A stretch of DNA of 64,000 nucleotides from JBCCMA01 sp045107005 (lineage in GTDB: Bacteria > Pseudomonadota > Gammaproteobacteria > Steroidobacterales > JBCCMA01), in assembly GCA_045107005.1 (NCBI GenBank), contig JBGCFP010000026.1, positions 1 to 64,000 of the forward strand. Reading direction: 5' to 3'. Both the position numbers and the translations under genes were made by a program. Below are positions 16,163 to 24,827 of the stretch, piece after piece (position 1 is the stretch's first letter; each line of letters begins with the position of its first letter). The notes beneath the pieces were generated by a model that was given only the letters and a program-made list of their open reading frames with translations, made no database searches and had not been told where the DNA came from.

Positions 16163-17553
16163 AGTCCACCCTCCGCCAGTTGCAGCGCCTGACGCAGTAT
16201 TTGCGACTTGGCCAACACTTCATTGTATTCGCTTACCGGATCGCTGTCGGCAACGATGCCGGCACCGGCCTGGAAGCTGTACCGGCCGTTGCGCAGGATC
16301 ATGGTGCGAATCGCGATGGCCTGATCCATCGTATTGCCATGACCAAAATATCCGACGGTGCCCGCGTACCAACCTCGGCGCACGGGCTCAGCCGCTTCAA
16401 TCAACTGCATCGCCCGCACTTTCGGCGCGCCCACCAGCGTGCCCGCCGGAAACGCCGCCGCAAACAAATCGAACGCGTCATGCGGCGCTTCCATTTTTCC
16501 GCTGACACCACTGACCAGATGCATGACGTGACTGTAGCGTTCGATAACGCGATACGGATCAACGGTGACGCTGCCGGGCATGGCAACCCGCCCAAGGTCA
16601 TTGCGCGCCAGATCCACCAGCATCACGTGCTCGGCAATTTCTTTCGGGTCGGCGCACAGATCTTTCTCGTGTTGCAGATCGGCATCGCGATCGTCGTCGC
16701 GCGGCCGCGTCCCTGCGATGGGTCGCAAGCTTGCAACGCCCTCGTCGTTGAGCTTAACCAGCGCTTCGGGCGACGAACCCACGACGTGCACATCGTCAAG
16801 CTGCATGAAATACATGTACGGCGAAGGATTGAGCAGCCGCAGAGCGCGATAGACTTCAAACGGGTGCACATCGCACTCGCCGCTGAAGCAAATCGACAGC
16901 ACCAGTTGATACACGTCGCCCGCGGCGATGTGCTCCTTGGTGTCGGCGATGTGCTGCAAAAAATCCTCGCGCGAAATACTCTGCTCCGCGGGCCCGACGC
17001 GCGCACCGTCTGGCGACGGTGGCAGTGGGCCCCGCAATGCGGCTGCGATATTCCCGCGCAGCGCTCTGCGCGCTACATCACTGCCGCCGTGCAGCACGCC
17101 CGCGCGACGCGTCAGATGGTCGAACACCAGCACCGATTCTGGCGCCACGTAGGCCAGATCCGGCAGACCGTCCAGCGGCGCGTTGTCGTCGGGGAGATCT
17201 TCGAAATAGCGCACGACGTCGTAACTGGCTGCGCCCACCAGCCCGCCGCGAAACGGCAGCGCAATGTCATCGGGGCCGAGTACCGGGGCAGCCTCCAGTG
17301 CCTCACGCAACGCGTCCATCAGTTCGCGCTGGCTGCGCGGACGTGGAAGCTGCTTGTCGCCAACGCGCAGTCCGTCACGATCAAGCCGCACGTGAAGCGC
17401 ATCACCAAAGCCGATGAACGAGTAACGCCCGACGTGCTCGCCGCCGGTGACGCTCTCCAGCAGGAAATGCGGCTGGAAATCCCTGAGCTTCAGAAACGCA
17501 GACACCGGCGTATCCAGATCGGCGGTGATATCAAACGGCGCGGTCATCTGCAC
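16159..17553 (-). CDS. trpE: anthranilate synthase component I
   Basis: Makes anthranilate from chorismate with ammonia from TrpG; first committed step. 464 residues, slightly short for TrpE. The tryptophan feedback motif LLES is at residues ~31-34 (HFLLESVTGG), so end-product inhibition is expected. The chorismate-binding domain shows PEALVKL, IAGTRPR, LVDLARNDLGRVA and PAGTLVGAPKVRAMQLI. The start is GTG at 17553 with GAGGG seven bases upstream; an ATG two codons later is less well spaced. First structural gene after the attenuator at 17633-17668. Confidence 0.96.
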   Translation of the reverse strand: MQMTAPFDITADLDTPVSAFLKLRDFQPHFLLESVTGGEHVGRYSFIGFGDALHVRLDRDGLRVGDKQLPRPRSQRELMDALREALEAAPVLGPDDIALPFRGGLVGAASYDVVRYFEDLPDDNAPLDGLPDLAYVAPESVLVFDHLTRRAGVLHGGSDVARRALRGNIAAALRGPLPPSPDGARVGPAEQSISREDFLQHIADTKEHIAAGDVYQLVLSICFSGECDVHPFEVYRALRLLNPSPYMYFMQLDDVHVVGSSPEALVKLNDEGVASLRPIAGTRPRDDDRDADLQHEKDLCADPKEIAEHVMLVDLARNDLGRVAMPGSVTVDPYRVIERYSHVMHLVSGVSGKMEAPHDAFDLFAAAFPAGTLVGAPKVRAMQLIEAAEPVRRGWYAGTVGYFGHGNTMDQAIAIRTMILRNGRYSFQAGAGIVADSDPVSEYNEVLAKSQILRQALQLAEGGL

Positions 17554-17632
17554 GGCGCGCCCTCGGGGTATTCGCTGTTCATCCTGAAGTCTCTGTCATT
17601 CATCGTTCTACCGCTGATTCTACTGGTCGCAT

Positions 17633-17668
17633 AAAAAAACCCATCTTCGGTCTGAAGATGGGTTTTTT
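17633..17668 (-). terminator. trp attenuator (terminator with competing antiterminator)
   Basis: Minus-strand transcript: stem CCCATCTTC/GAAGATGGG with loop AGACC, then seven T residues, about 80 bases before trpE. Its 5' arm contains ACCCATC (17657-17663), exactly complementary to GATGGGT inside the leader peptide codons (17706-17712), giving the antiterminator. GATGGG can also pair with CCCGTC at 17753-17758 (one G-U pair), giving the pause hairpin. These are all parts of ribosome-mediated attenuation. Confidence 0.93.
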
Positions 17669-17703
17669 CAAAAACTGACAACAACAACTAGCGCGTGGCT
17701 GGT

Positions 17704-17778
17704 CTACCCATCGTACGGAGCTTCCCACCACCAACGGTGGCAGACGATTGCGGACGGGCTGTGGACGCGAGTGCTCAT
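17704..17778 (-). CDS. trpL: trp operon leader peptide with three tandem Trp codons
   Basis: A 24-codon open reading frame starting ATG at 17778 and ending TAG at 17704; its C-terminal half reads IVCHRWWWEAPYDG. Codons 16-18 are TGG TGG TGG (17725-17733). When charged tRNA-Trp is scarce, the ribosome would stall there and leave 17706-17712 free to pair with the attenuator's 5' arm; when Trp is plentiful, the ribosome reaches the stop and covers that segment, so the terminator forms. There is no ribosome-binding site before the ATG, and the -10 box ends six bases upstream, suggesting a leaderless mRNA. Confidence 0.92.
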   Translation of the reverse strand: MSTRVHSPSAIVCHRWWWEAPYDG

Positions 17779-17784
17779 GACTCT

Positions 17785-17813
17785 GTTTTAACGCGTTGTC
17801 GCAGCCCGGTCAA
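17785..17813 (-). promoter_or_regulatory. predicted trp operon promoter
   Basis: TTGACC (17808-17813) and TAAAAC (17785-17790) with a 17-base spacer on the minus strand. The -35 box overlaps the stop codon of the DUF885 gene. Predicted transcription start is at or within a base or two of the trpL ATG. No palindrome resembling a TrpR operator is seen over it. Confidence 0.6.
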
Positions 17814-19642
17814 CCCTGTACCCGCGTTATGTAGTCATCGACCAACTCCTCGAGCACGGCCAAAGGCACGGGCCCGTTCTTCAGTACCACGTCGTGAAAT
17901 TCGCGCAGATCGAATCGGTCGCCAAGTTGCGCTTTGGCTTTAGCGCGCAGCTCGACAATTTTGATCATGCCAATCTTGTAGGCGGTCGCTTGCGACGGCA
18001 TCACGATGTAGCGCTCGATCGCCTTGACCACGTCACCCATCGGATTGGGTGAATTGGTCGACAGATAGTCGATGGCTTCTTCGCGCGTCCAGCGTTGATC
18101 GTGAATGCCGGTGTCCACGACCAGTCGGCACGCGCGCCACAGCTCCATCGCCAGCCGACCAAAATCGGAGTACGGATCTTCGTAAAAGCCAAATTCCTTG
18201 GGCAGCAGCTCGGAATACAAACCCCAACCTTCCGAGTAGGCGGTCACCCGATTCCATTTGCGAAATTGCGGCACGTTCTCCAACTCAAGGGCGATGGCAA
18301 TCTGCATGTGATGACCGGGAATGCCCTCATGATAAGCCAGCGCCTCCATCTGATAGGTTGGCATGTCGCTCATGCGATACAGATTGGCGTAGTAGGTGCC
18401 GGGTCGCGATCCGTCCGGCGCCGGTCGGTTGTAAAACGCCTTGCCCGCCGACGCCTCGCGAAACGGCTCGACGGCTTTGACGATCAAATCGGCTTTGGGC
18501 TTGACGATGAACATCTTGTCTAACTGTTCGCGCATCGTGTCAATCAGCGCCGTCGCCTGCGACAGATACGCTTCGCGCCCAGCTTCCGTTTCATCGAGAT
18601 AAAACTGCGGGTCTTCACGCATGAATTTGAAAAACGCCTGGAGCGAACCTGCATAGCCGACCTTGACCATGATCCCGCGCATCTCGTCGTGGATGCGCGC
18701 TACTTCAGACAAACCCAGGTCGTGAATCTGTTGCGGCGTCATGTCGGTGGTTGTCGTGCGCTGCAGAGCGTGGGCGTAAAACTCGCCGCCGTCCGGCCAC
18801 TTCCACGCACCGGCGTCGGTCGTAGCGCGCTCCGCCAGGCCAGTGACGTAGTCGATCAAACGACCGTAGGCGGGCTGCACGCTTTCGATCAAGGCTTCGG
18901 TTGCGCGCTCTTCAAGTTGGGCACGCTGCGCTTCATCGATATCGAGTTTGCTCACTTTGCCGGTGAAATCCGCCAGCAGCGTGCTGGGCTCGCCCTCATC
19001 GAACGGCGCGCCACTGAGTACCCGCTTGCTGTCGTCAATCACGTAGGGGTACACGAACTTCGGGGCGACGATACCCAGTGATTCGCGCTTTTTCAGGTTG
19101 GCAATTAGTTGATCAAAGAACGGAGCGATCCCCTTAAGACGAGCTATGTAGTTGTCAGCATCCTGGACGTCGGTAATACGATGTAAATTGATCAGGTGCG
19201 TCGGGGCGCCGGACTGCAAACCAAACATCTGGTTGACGGGATAGTTGTGATAGCGCCAGCGATAACCGTCAATCTGATTTTGCACGTTGCGCTTGAACAG
19301 TTGGTAGCTGAGCTTCGTGCTGTCATCGAGCTGATCGTAGTCAATGTTAGCGGCGAGGTTCGCCAGGTTCTCTTTGGCAATCTGTTGCTCGCGCTCGGCG
19401 TCGGCATCGGAGATGTCCGGCCATTTATCCTGATCCTGCTTGATACCAAGATAGTCCTGACGCATCGGGTTACGCATGATCGCCGCCATGAACACTTCAT
19501 CGAAAAAGGCGACTGCCTTCTGCGACTCGGTGAGCGTGGTGGTGTCTGGCGAAGGCGCTGGCGGATCAACCGGAACCGGTTCGGCGCGTTCGCAGCCGCT
19601 CAAACCCAGCGCCATCAACAGAGCCAGAAGGATCGGACGCAT
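17810..19642 (-). CDS. DUF885 family lipoprotein, putative metallopeptidase
   Basis: 610 residues with lipobox LSGC at ~14-17, so probably anchored in a membrane. The DUF885 motif HEGIPGHH is near residue 437 (EALAYHEGIPGHHMQIAIALE), with downstream Glu in YSEGWGLYSE; this resembles an HExxH-type zinc site but with a longer spacing. Family members are presumed peptidases without well-defined substrates. The gene is 16 bases downstream of the transporter gene, suggesting an operon; its stop codon overlaps the trp promoter. Confidence 0.85.
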   Translation of the reverse strand: MRPILLALLMALGLSGCERAEPVPVDPPAPSPDTTTLTESQKAVAFFDEVFMAAIMRNPMRQDYLGIKQDQDKWPDISDADAEREQQIAKENLANLAANIDYDQLDDSTKLSYQLFKRNVQNQIDGYRWRYHNYPVNQMFGLQSGAPTHLINLHRITDVQDADNYIARLKGIAPFFDQLIANLKKRESLGIVAPKFVYPYVIDDSKRVLSGAPFDEGEPSTLLADFTGKVSKLDIDEAQRAQLEERATEALIESVQPAYGRLIDYVTGLAERATTDAGAWKWPDGGEFYAHALQRTTTTDMTPQQIHDLGLSEVARIHDEMRGIMVKVGYAGSLQAFFKFMREDPQFYLDETEAGREAYLSQATALIDTMREQLDKMFIVKPKADLIVKAVEPFREASAGKAFYNRPAPDGSRPGTYYANLYRMSDMPTYQMEALAYHEGIPGHHMQIAIALELENVPQFRKWNRVTAYSEGWGLYSELLPKEFGFYEDPYSDFGRLAMELWRACRLVVDTGIHDQRWTREEAIDYLSTNSPNPMGDVVKAIERYIVMPSQATAYKIGMIKIVELRAKAKAQLGDRFDLREFHDVVLKNGPVPLAVLEELVDDYITRVQG

Positions 19643-19658
19643 AGTGTGTTCTCCAGCG

Positions 19659-21515
19659 CTACAGTTTGTACATGATGGGCAGGATCAAAGAGAAGCTCAG
19701 CCACATGATCAGCGTAAGCGGAATGCCGATACGCAAGAAATCGGAAAATCGGTAACCGCCGGCGCTCATCACAAGAAGATTTGTCTGATAGCCCATCGGC
19801 GTTGCGAAACTCATGTTGGCGCCGAACAGTACCGCGAGAAAAAACGGCTCGGCCGGCGCGCCGATCTGGTTTGCTACGCTCAGCGCAATCGGCGTTCCGA
19901 TGCCTGCTGCTGCGGCGTTGGAGACCACGTTGGTGAGGACCGCCATGGCCAGCATCAGGCCACTGAGAATAAAGGGTGTGGGCAAGCCCTGGGTACTGGC
20001 GACAAAGACCTGGGCGATGTATTCCGCACCGCCAGTGCGAATCAGCGCGTGACTGAGCGCGAGACTGGTCACAATGATCATGATCACCGAGACACTCAAT
20101 GCGCTCATGGCGTTACGCCAACTCAACGTGTTGGTCAGGATCAACATGCCCACGCCGATAATCGCGCTGATCGCGATGGGCAACAAACCGAAAGCGGCGG
20201 TACCGATCACAAAGCCCGATATGATCGTCGCCCGCGTTGCCCGCTTGCCGTGGGGCAGCTCAGACGTGCCGTCGAGAACAAGCAGTTCGCCGCTGCGCTT
20301 CAGATCCCCGACCGTTTCATTGGACCCTTGCACCAGCAGAACGTCACCGGCACGCAGCTGTATCTCGCCGATGTCGCCATCGGTGTCGACGTCGTTGGGC
20401 TGCGCGCGATGAATGGCCAGTGGTATCAAGCCGTAGCGCTCGATAAAGCGCACGGCGTTGAGCGTGCGGTGATGCAGAACCGACCCACGCGTAACAACCA
20501 CTTCGGCCAGAGACTGACCTTCGGCAACCAGCGGGTGTGATTCATCGATGGGTACCGCCGTGTCCTGATCGTTGACGTTGTGCAGAGTGACCTGGAGTGC
20601 CGCCTCGTATTCCTTGAGTCGATCGGGCGTGTCATCCACGTAGAGCAGATCGCCCGGCTGCAACATGACCGACGGCAGCTTAGTGATAAACAGTGCTTCA
20701 CCGTACAGATCCTTGCCACGCTGAATGCGAGTCACGCGCATGCGCTTGTCGGTTTGGGCCAGCACTTCGGTCAACGTGCGACCGTGCGGGAAGCTGCGCT
20801 CGGTCACGTGCAGCATGGCGCTGAATACTCGCGGCGAGGTGTCGGCCATGGGTGGCGTACGTTCGGGCAGCATGCGCGGCGCCACGTAGGTGAGAAAGGC
20901 AATGCCCACAACGCCCGCGGCCATTACCGGCAACGTAAAGTGAAACAGCCCCGTGAGGTTCAAACCAAGATCCGCAGCAATGTCGACGGCCATCAGGTTG
21001 GTCGAGGTGCCGATGGTGGTGGCCATGCCGCCGATAATCGTCGCCAGCCCCATGGGCATGAGCAGGCCCGACACCGACTGATTGGTGCGCAGCCCCGCCG
21101 CCACGAGCACGGGCAGCATCATCACGACGATGGGTGTGTTGTTCAAAAACGCACTGGCAATGGCGCTGGTGACCAGCGTCAGCAGCAACGTGGTCTTCGG
21201 CCGACGCTTCCAGCCGCTGGTCATCAGCCGGACAATGGGCGCCAGCGCACCGGTCATTTCCATGGCTTTGCCGACGATCATCAGGCACGCAATGGCAACC
21301 ACAGCCTGGTTACCGAAAAAATCGAAAAACTCGCGCACATTAATAAGAGGACCGCTGCCCTTATCGTAAGGGGCGAGAAAGAAAACCGTGACCAATGCGA
21401 CCAACACCGCGAGACAGGATGTCTCCAGCGGAATGCGATCGCGCGAGAACAACACGAGCGCGACGATGGTCAGCCCCATCGTGAAAAGGGCGTGCGGGTC
21501 AGGTAAAGGGGGCAA
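19659..21515 (-). CDS. SLC13/DASS-type transporter with TrkA-C domains
   Basis: 618 residues. Two blocks of membrane helices (about 1-200 and 410-618) flank a soluble central part, residues ~210-400, with two TrkA-C/RCK_C units (GKDLYGEALFITKLPSVMLQPGDLLYVDD and RAGDVLLVQGSNETVGDLKRS). This layout is typical of SLC13-family permeases with regulatory RCK_C domains, used for sulfate, dicarboxylates or related anions. FLNNTPIVVMMLP and VVSNAAAAGIGTPIALS are the paired SNT-like substrate and sodium motifs. Substrate cannot be assigned. Likely co-transcribed with the DUF885 lipoprotein. Confidence 0.83.
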   Translation of the reverse strand: MPPLPDPHALFTMGLTIVALVLFSRDRIPLETSCLAVLVALVTVFFLAPYDKGSGPLINVREFFDFFGNQAVVAIACLMIVGKAMEMTGALAPIVRLMTSGWKRRPKTTLLLTLVTSAIASAFLNNTPIVVMMLPVLVAAGLRTNQSVSGLLMPMGLATIIGGMATTIGTSTNLMAVDIAADLGLNLTGLFHFTLPVMAAGVVGIAFLTYVAPRMLPERTPPMADTSPRVFSAMLHVTERSFPHGRTLTEVLAQTDKRMRVTRIQRGKDLYGEALFITKLPSVMLQPGDLLYVDDTPDRLKEYEAALQVTLHNVNDQDTAVPIDESHPLVAEGQSLAEVVVTRGSVLHHRTLNAVRFIERYGLIPLAIHRAQPNDVDTDGDIGEIQLRAGDVLLVQGSNETVGDLKRSGELLVLDGTSELPHGKRATRATIISGFVIGTAAFGLLPIAISAIIGVGMLILTNTLSWRNAMSALSVSVIMIIVTSLALSHALIRTGGAEYIAQVFVASTQGLPTPFILSGLMLAMAVLTNVVSNAAAAGIGTPIALSVANQIGAPAEPFFLAVLFGANMSFATPMGYQTNLLVMSAGGYRFSDFLRIGIPLTLIMWLSFSLILPIMYKL

Positions 21516-21665
21516 GATCGGATATCCGAAACGCTTAGGTCGCTCTGATGCTAGCGCATGCGTGGCGGGTACAGCAAAGTTGCGGACAGACCGCCGGGTG
21601 TGCTTGCGCCCCGCCGGTGCTGCCCCGCAACATACCGTGCCGACTGGAGGCTGCGGCGGTGTTTT

Positions 21666-22253
21666 CTAGCGCCCGGACGCCCGGGCCGCTTTCTCAGGCA
21701 AAGCGCGAATACGGCAACAAGCGCAGACGCTGGGCGCTGCCGACAGCAAATCGTAGACAAACGGACCGTTGCAATCGCCACACGGCGCCAGGGTCACTTC
21801 ATCGCCGCGTTCGAGGGCGCGGCACAGCGACCAGGCTTGCTCAAAGGACAGCCCGGAACCGGGACAAACGGTCGTAAACAGGGCGTAGACACGGCACAAC
21901 CGCCGTCCGAAGCGCACGTTGTTGCGAGCAAACGTTGGGGCGAGCGCGCCGTCCACCGCCACGGCGAACAGGCCGTAGTGAACCATAAGCAGTGCCAGCG
22001 TCGTGGCTTCCATCTGGGCGCTGCTGCTGCGAAAGAAAACGTCTACGCGGCGCGGCGACTTGCCGCGCTGGCGGCGCACCACGACCGCGTTCTTGCTGTG
22101 CTTGAAATAGGTGGCATAAAGCTTGCGGATGCGATCGTCGGACAAGCCGGTGCAACCTCGAATGGTGCGCGTTCGCGCTTCGAAAGCGATCATCTCGAGC
22201 GCAAGTTCGAGTTGGGAACGCTCACGCTCGTAACGGGTTTCGGTCACTTTCAT
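21666..22253 (-). CDS. FlhC-family transcriptional regulator
   Basis: 195 residues. The N-terminal stretch ERSQLELALEMIAFEARTRTI...TGLSDDRIRKLYATYF follows E. coli FlhC, and the C-terminal zinc site is present as CGDC (about residue 164) and CACC 16 residues later, with FVY between as in FlhC. FlhC binds zinc and, with FlhD, activates flagellar class II promoters in enteric bacteria. ATG at 22253 is preferred to a TTG at 22274 because it aligns with the E. coli N-terminus; both have weak ribosome-binding sites. No flagellar genes are in the window, and the FlhD-like partner is divergent rather than upstream. Target genes here are unknown. Confidence 0.83.
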   Translation of the reverse strand: MKVTETRYERERSQLELALEMIAFEARTRTIRGCTGLSDDRIRKLYATYFKHSKNAVVVRRQRGKSPRRVDVFFRSSSAQMEATTLALLMVHYGLFAVAVDGALAPTFARNNVRFGRRLCRVYALFTTVCPGSGLSFEQAWSLCRALERGDEVTLAPCGDCNGPFVYDLLSAAPSVCACCRIRALPEKAARASGR

Positions 22254-22497
22254 GATGTCACTGATATGCTGCAACGCATCAGTCTACCCCCCGATTTTTG
22301 TGCAAATTTGCACAGGTTTGAGTGAAAAACTAGCATATTTGGTCCGTATGGCCCAATCTGAGAAAAACTATACGTCGATCGGGCGAGCGCAACGAACAGC
22401 AGTATGTCCACGATTTGTCCGGTTTTGGAACTGTGCGGTGACCGGAAATTGCCCGACTATGAAACCTGGGGCGCTGCCGCCAACTGGATGAATTCGC
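22254..22497. promoter_or_regulatory. divergent regulatory region between flhC-like and flhD-like genes
   Basis: Contains the perfect 16-base palindrome TGTGCAAATTTGCACA at 22299-22314, with the TGTGN-N6-NCACA geometry of CRP sites (consensus TGTGA-N6-TCACA). A plus-strand promoter TTGCAC (22308-22313), 17 bases, TAGCAT (22331-22336) uses the palindrome's right half as its -35 box. On the minus strand TAGACT (22281-22286) is a possible -10. A 33-codon frame (22404-22505) ends eight bases inside the flhD-like gene and could couple its translation; evidence for it is weak. Confidence 0.55.
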
Positions 22498-23100
22498 ATG
22501 GATGAACTGAGCTACCTGAGCCGACCACCGCGGCGCTCACCGAGCACGTTACTGGGCGATCTGCACGGTTTGAACCGGCAGTTCGTTGCGCTGATGCTGC
22601 AATCGGATACGCCCAAGACCACGGCCGGGCTCGACGATTGCCAGCGAGAAACCCTGAGCTCGCTGGATGACGATCAGCTGGAGCGGCTCGCCACCTGTCC
22701 CTACAGCTTGTTTGACGTCAGTTTTGCCGATGCGTCGACCTGGCGACACGAGCTTGCTCTTGCTCAAGACCCGCTCGACGCGCGGCTCGACGTGGTCTCC
22801 CCGGCCGCCGGTACGTTTGTGCTCGCAACGCTCCTTTACACCCGGCAGCTGTGCCAGCACCACGACGACATGGCGAGGTTGCTGTTAGGCATGACCGAGG
22901 AAGTGGTGCGTATTCTTGCGTCACCGAGTTTGAGCGCACTGACTGCCTGCGCCTTTTCCGGGCGTCCGCCGCTGACCGCGAAACTCGCCAGCCATCCGCA
23001 CTTCTGGTCCGACCTAATGGATTTTGTGCGCGACGGCACACGCGAGCGACATCTCGCCGCGCATACTCTGGGCGTGCAGCATTCAGCGGCGAAGTTCTAG
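22498..23100 (+). CDS. FlhD-like protein with C-terminal extension
   Basis: 200 residues, function not established. Residues ~15-75 follow the FlhD pattern: STLLGDLHGLNRQFVALML aligns with SELLKHIYDINLSYLLLAQ of E. coli FlhD, and AGLDDCQRETLSSLDDDQLERLA..SLFDVSF with RLGINEEMATTLAALTLPQMVKLA..LVCHFRF. A later GTFVLATLLYTRQL matches FlhD's last helix. Another ~75 residues, absent from E. coli FlhD (about 116 residues), follow. It is divergent from the flhC-like gene and shares its control region. The resemblance was found by eye and is moderate. ATG at 22498 has only a weak ribosome-binding site. Without the alignment it would be a hypothetical protein. Confidence 0.6.
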   Translation: MDELSYLSRPPRRSPSTLLGDLHGLNRQFVALMLQSDTPKTTAGLDDCQRETLSSLDDDQLERLATCPYSLFDVSFADASTWRHELALAQDPLDARLDVVSPAAGTFVLATLLYTRQLCQHHDDMARLLLGMTEEVVRILASPSLSALTACAFSGRPPLTAKLASHPHFWSDLMDFVRDGTRERHLAAHTLGVQHSAAKF

Positions 23101-23154
23101 CCGTTATGGTTCACAAAACGCGCGGGGCTCGCAGCGTTCATCCCGCCAGTCAGG

Positions 23155-24153
23155 TTACATGGCCCGCGCGAGGATCCGTCGCATGACGGCTGTATCGGCA
23201 TTTCCGCCGCTGAGCACGACGCCCGTGCGACCGCTCCCTTGGACAACGCCAGCAAGGAGCGCGGCAACGCCCAACGCCCCCGACGGTTCGACCACCATCT
23301 TGGTACGTTCAAACAAGAACGCAACGGCGTCCATAATCGCTTCTTCGGACACGGTTACGATGTCGTGGGTGAAAGTCTGCAGCAGCGCGAAGTTGCGCTG
23401 ACCGACGCTTTTGGTCCGTGTGCCGTCAGCGATCGTGCGCTGCGTGTCGTGCGCCTCTTCTATGCGTCCGCTGACCAAAGAACGCGCCGCATCGTCCGCA
23501 AGCTCCGGCTCGACACCAATTACCTGACAGCCGGGGCTCAGGTAATGCGCTGCCACCGAACAACCCGCCAGCAAGCCGGCGCCGCCCGTTGGTACCAGCA
23601 ACCGATCAAGTTCGCCGGCGTGTTCGATTAACTCGAAAGCGGTTGTACCTTGGCCGGCGATAATGTCGTAGTGGTCGAACGGTGGAATCAACGTATGCGT
23701 CTGTGCCTCGGGCAGCTGCGCCGCCAACGCTTCGCGTGTGGCGGAGGCGGGATCGTAGGTCACCACTTTCGCGCCGTAGCCACGCGTGGCTGCGAGTTTC
23801 AGAGGCGGCGCGTTGTCCGGCATGACAACGACCACCGGAATACCCAGCAGTTGTCCCGAACGGGCAATAGCCTGACCGTGGTTGCCAGAGGAATAGGTCA
23901 GCACACCCGCGCGGCGTGCGCGCTCATCCAGCTGCACCATCGCGTTGTAGGCGCCGCGAAATTTGAAAGCTCCGACGTTTTGCAGATTCTCGCATTTGAG
24001 AAAAACCGCGCCGCCCGCGCGCGCATCGAGTGTGCGGCTGGACATCACTGGCGTGACGCGAGCCACCCCTTCGAGACGACGCGCAGCCGCACGAATCTCG
24101 TGCATCACTGCATGGCCATGCTTGTGCTCAACATCCTGTAGGTCAGCGCTCAT
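23155..24153 (-). CDS. PLP-dependent threonine/serine dehydratase family protein
   Basis: 332 residues, fold type II PLP enzyme. The PLP lysine is Lys64 (VGAFKFRGAYNA); SSGNHGQ at 88-94 binds cofactor and substrate, and PTGGAGLLAGCS holds the PLP phosphate. There is no C-terminal ACT-like regulatory domain, so it resembles the catabolic/TdcB or hydroxyaspartate ammonia-lyase/serine racemase group rather than biosynthetic IlvA. It would deaminate threonine or serine to a keto acid. Substrate preference and racemase activity cannot be decided from sequence. Stands alone between unrelated genes. Confidence 0.87.
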   Translation of the reverse strand: MSADLQDVEHKHGHAVMHEIRAAARRLEGVARVTPVMSSRTLDARAGGAVFLKCENLQNVGAFKFRGAYNAMVQLDERARRAGVLTYSSGNHGQAIARSGQLLGIPVVVVMPDNAPPLKLAATRGYGAKVVTYDPASATREALAAQLPEAQTHTLIPPFDHYDIIAGQGTTAFELIEHAGELDRLLVPTGGAGLLAGCSVAAHYLSPGCQVIGVEPELADDAARSLVSGRIEEAHDTQRTIADGTRTKSVGQRNFALLQTFTHDIVTVSEEAIMDAVAFLFERTKMVVEPSGALGVAALLAGVVQGSGRTGVVLSGGNADTAVMRRILARAM

Positions 24154-24248
24154 GAAAAGGATGCTAGCTCGAATGCCACGGGATTGCCACGGCCATTCAA
24201 CCCGTCACGTTGCCCGCGGCACGGCGTTTTTTTTGTTAGAGTCGCGCG

Positions 24249-24827
24249 ATGGCGAAACTCTACTTTTATTACTCAGCAATGAACGCTGGGAAGTCCACGG
24301 CGCTGCTGCAATCGAGTCACAACTACCGCGAACGGGGCATGAACACGATTGTGTTTACGCCGGTCGTGGACACGCGTTTTGGTGAAGGCGTCGTCAAGTC
24401 GCGCATCGGTATTGAAACCAAGGCGGTCAGCGTCGCAACAGACGAAAATCTGCTCGCCTACGTGCGCCGCGAAGCCCTCCAGCAACAAATTCACTGTGTA
24501 CTGATCGACGAGGCACAGTTCCTGACCCGGGATCAGGTGTTCCAACTGGGCGAAGTGTGCGACCGGCTTGATATTCCGGTGCTGTGCTACGGCTTGCGCA
24601 CCGATTTCCAGGGTGAGCTGTTTCCCGGCAGCCAGTATCTTTTAGCCTGGGCCGACAACCTCAATGAGATCAAGACGGTGTGCCACTGTGGAAAGAAAGC
24701 CACAATGGTCGTACGCATGAACGAAGACGGGACGCCGGTGGCCGATGGCGAACAAGTCGCCATCGGCGGCAACGAACTCTATGTGTCGACGTGTCGCCGA
24801 CACTACAAGGAAGCGCTGCGACTATAG
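24249..24827 (+). CDS. tdk: thymidine kinase
   Basis: ATP-dependent phosphorylation of thymidine in pyrimidine salvage. 192 residues, type II tetrameric class. The P-loop is SAMNAGKST (residues 9-17), the catalytic Asp-Glu pair is in VLIDEAQFL, and the structural zinc site is CHCGKKA plus CRRHYKEAL, as in E. coli. The last six bases overlap the convergent M49-like gene. A long T run lies just before the gene. Confidence 0.96.
   Translation: MAKLYFYYSAMNAGKSTALLQSSHNYRERGMNTIVFTPVVDTRFGEGVVKSRIGIETKAVSVATDENLLAYVRREALQQQIHCVLIDEAQFLTRDQVFQLGEVCDRLDIPVLCYGLRTDFQGELFPGSQYLLAWADNLNEIKTVCHCGKKATMVVRMNEDGTPVADGEQVAIGGNELYVSTCRRHYKEALRL

Noticed and set aside
14433..17634. Long plus-strand frames (380 and 484 codons) over trpC, trpD and trpE
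   Set aside because: Antisense to conserved trp enzymes; GC-rich codon pattern leaves the opposite strand open. Composition is not protein-like.
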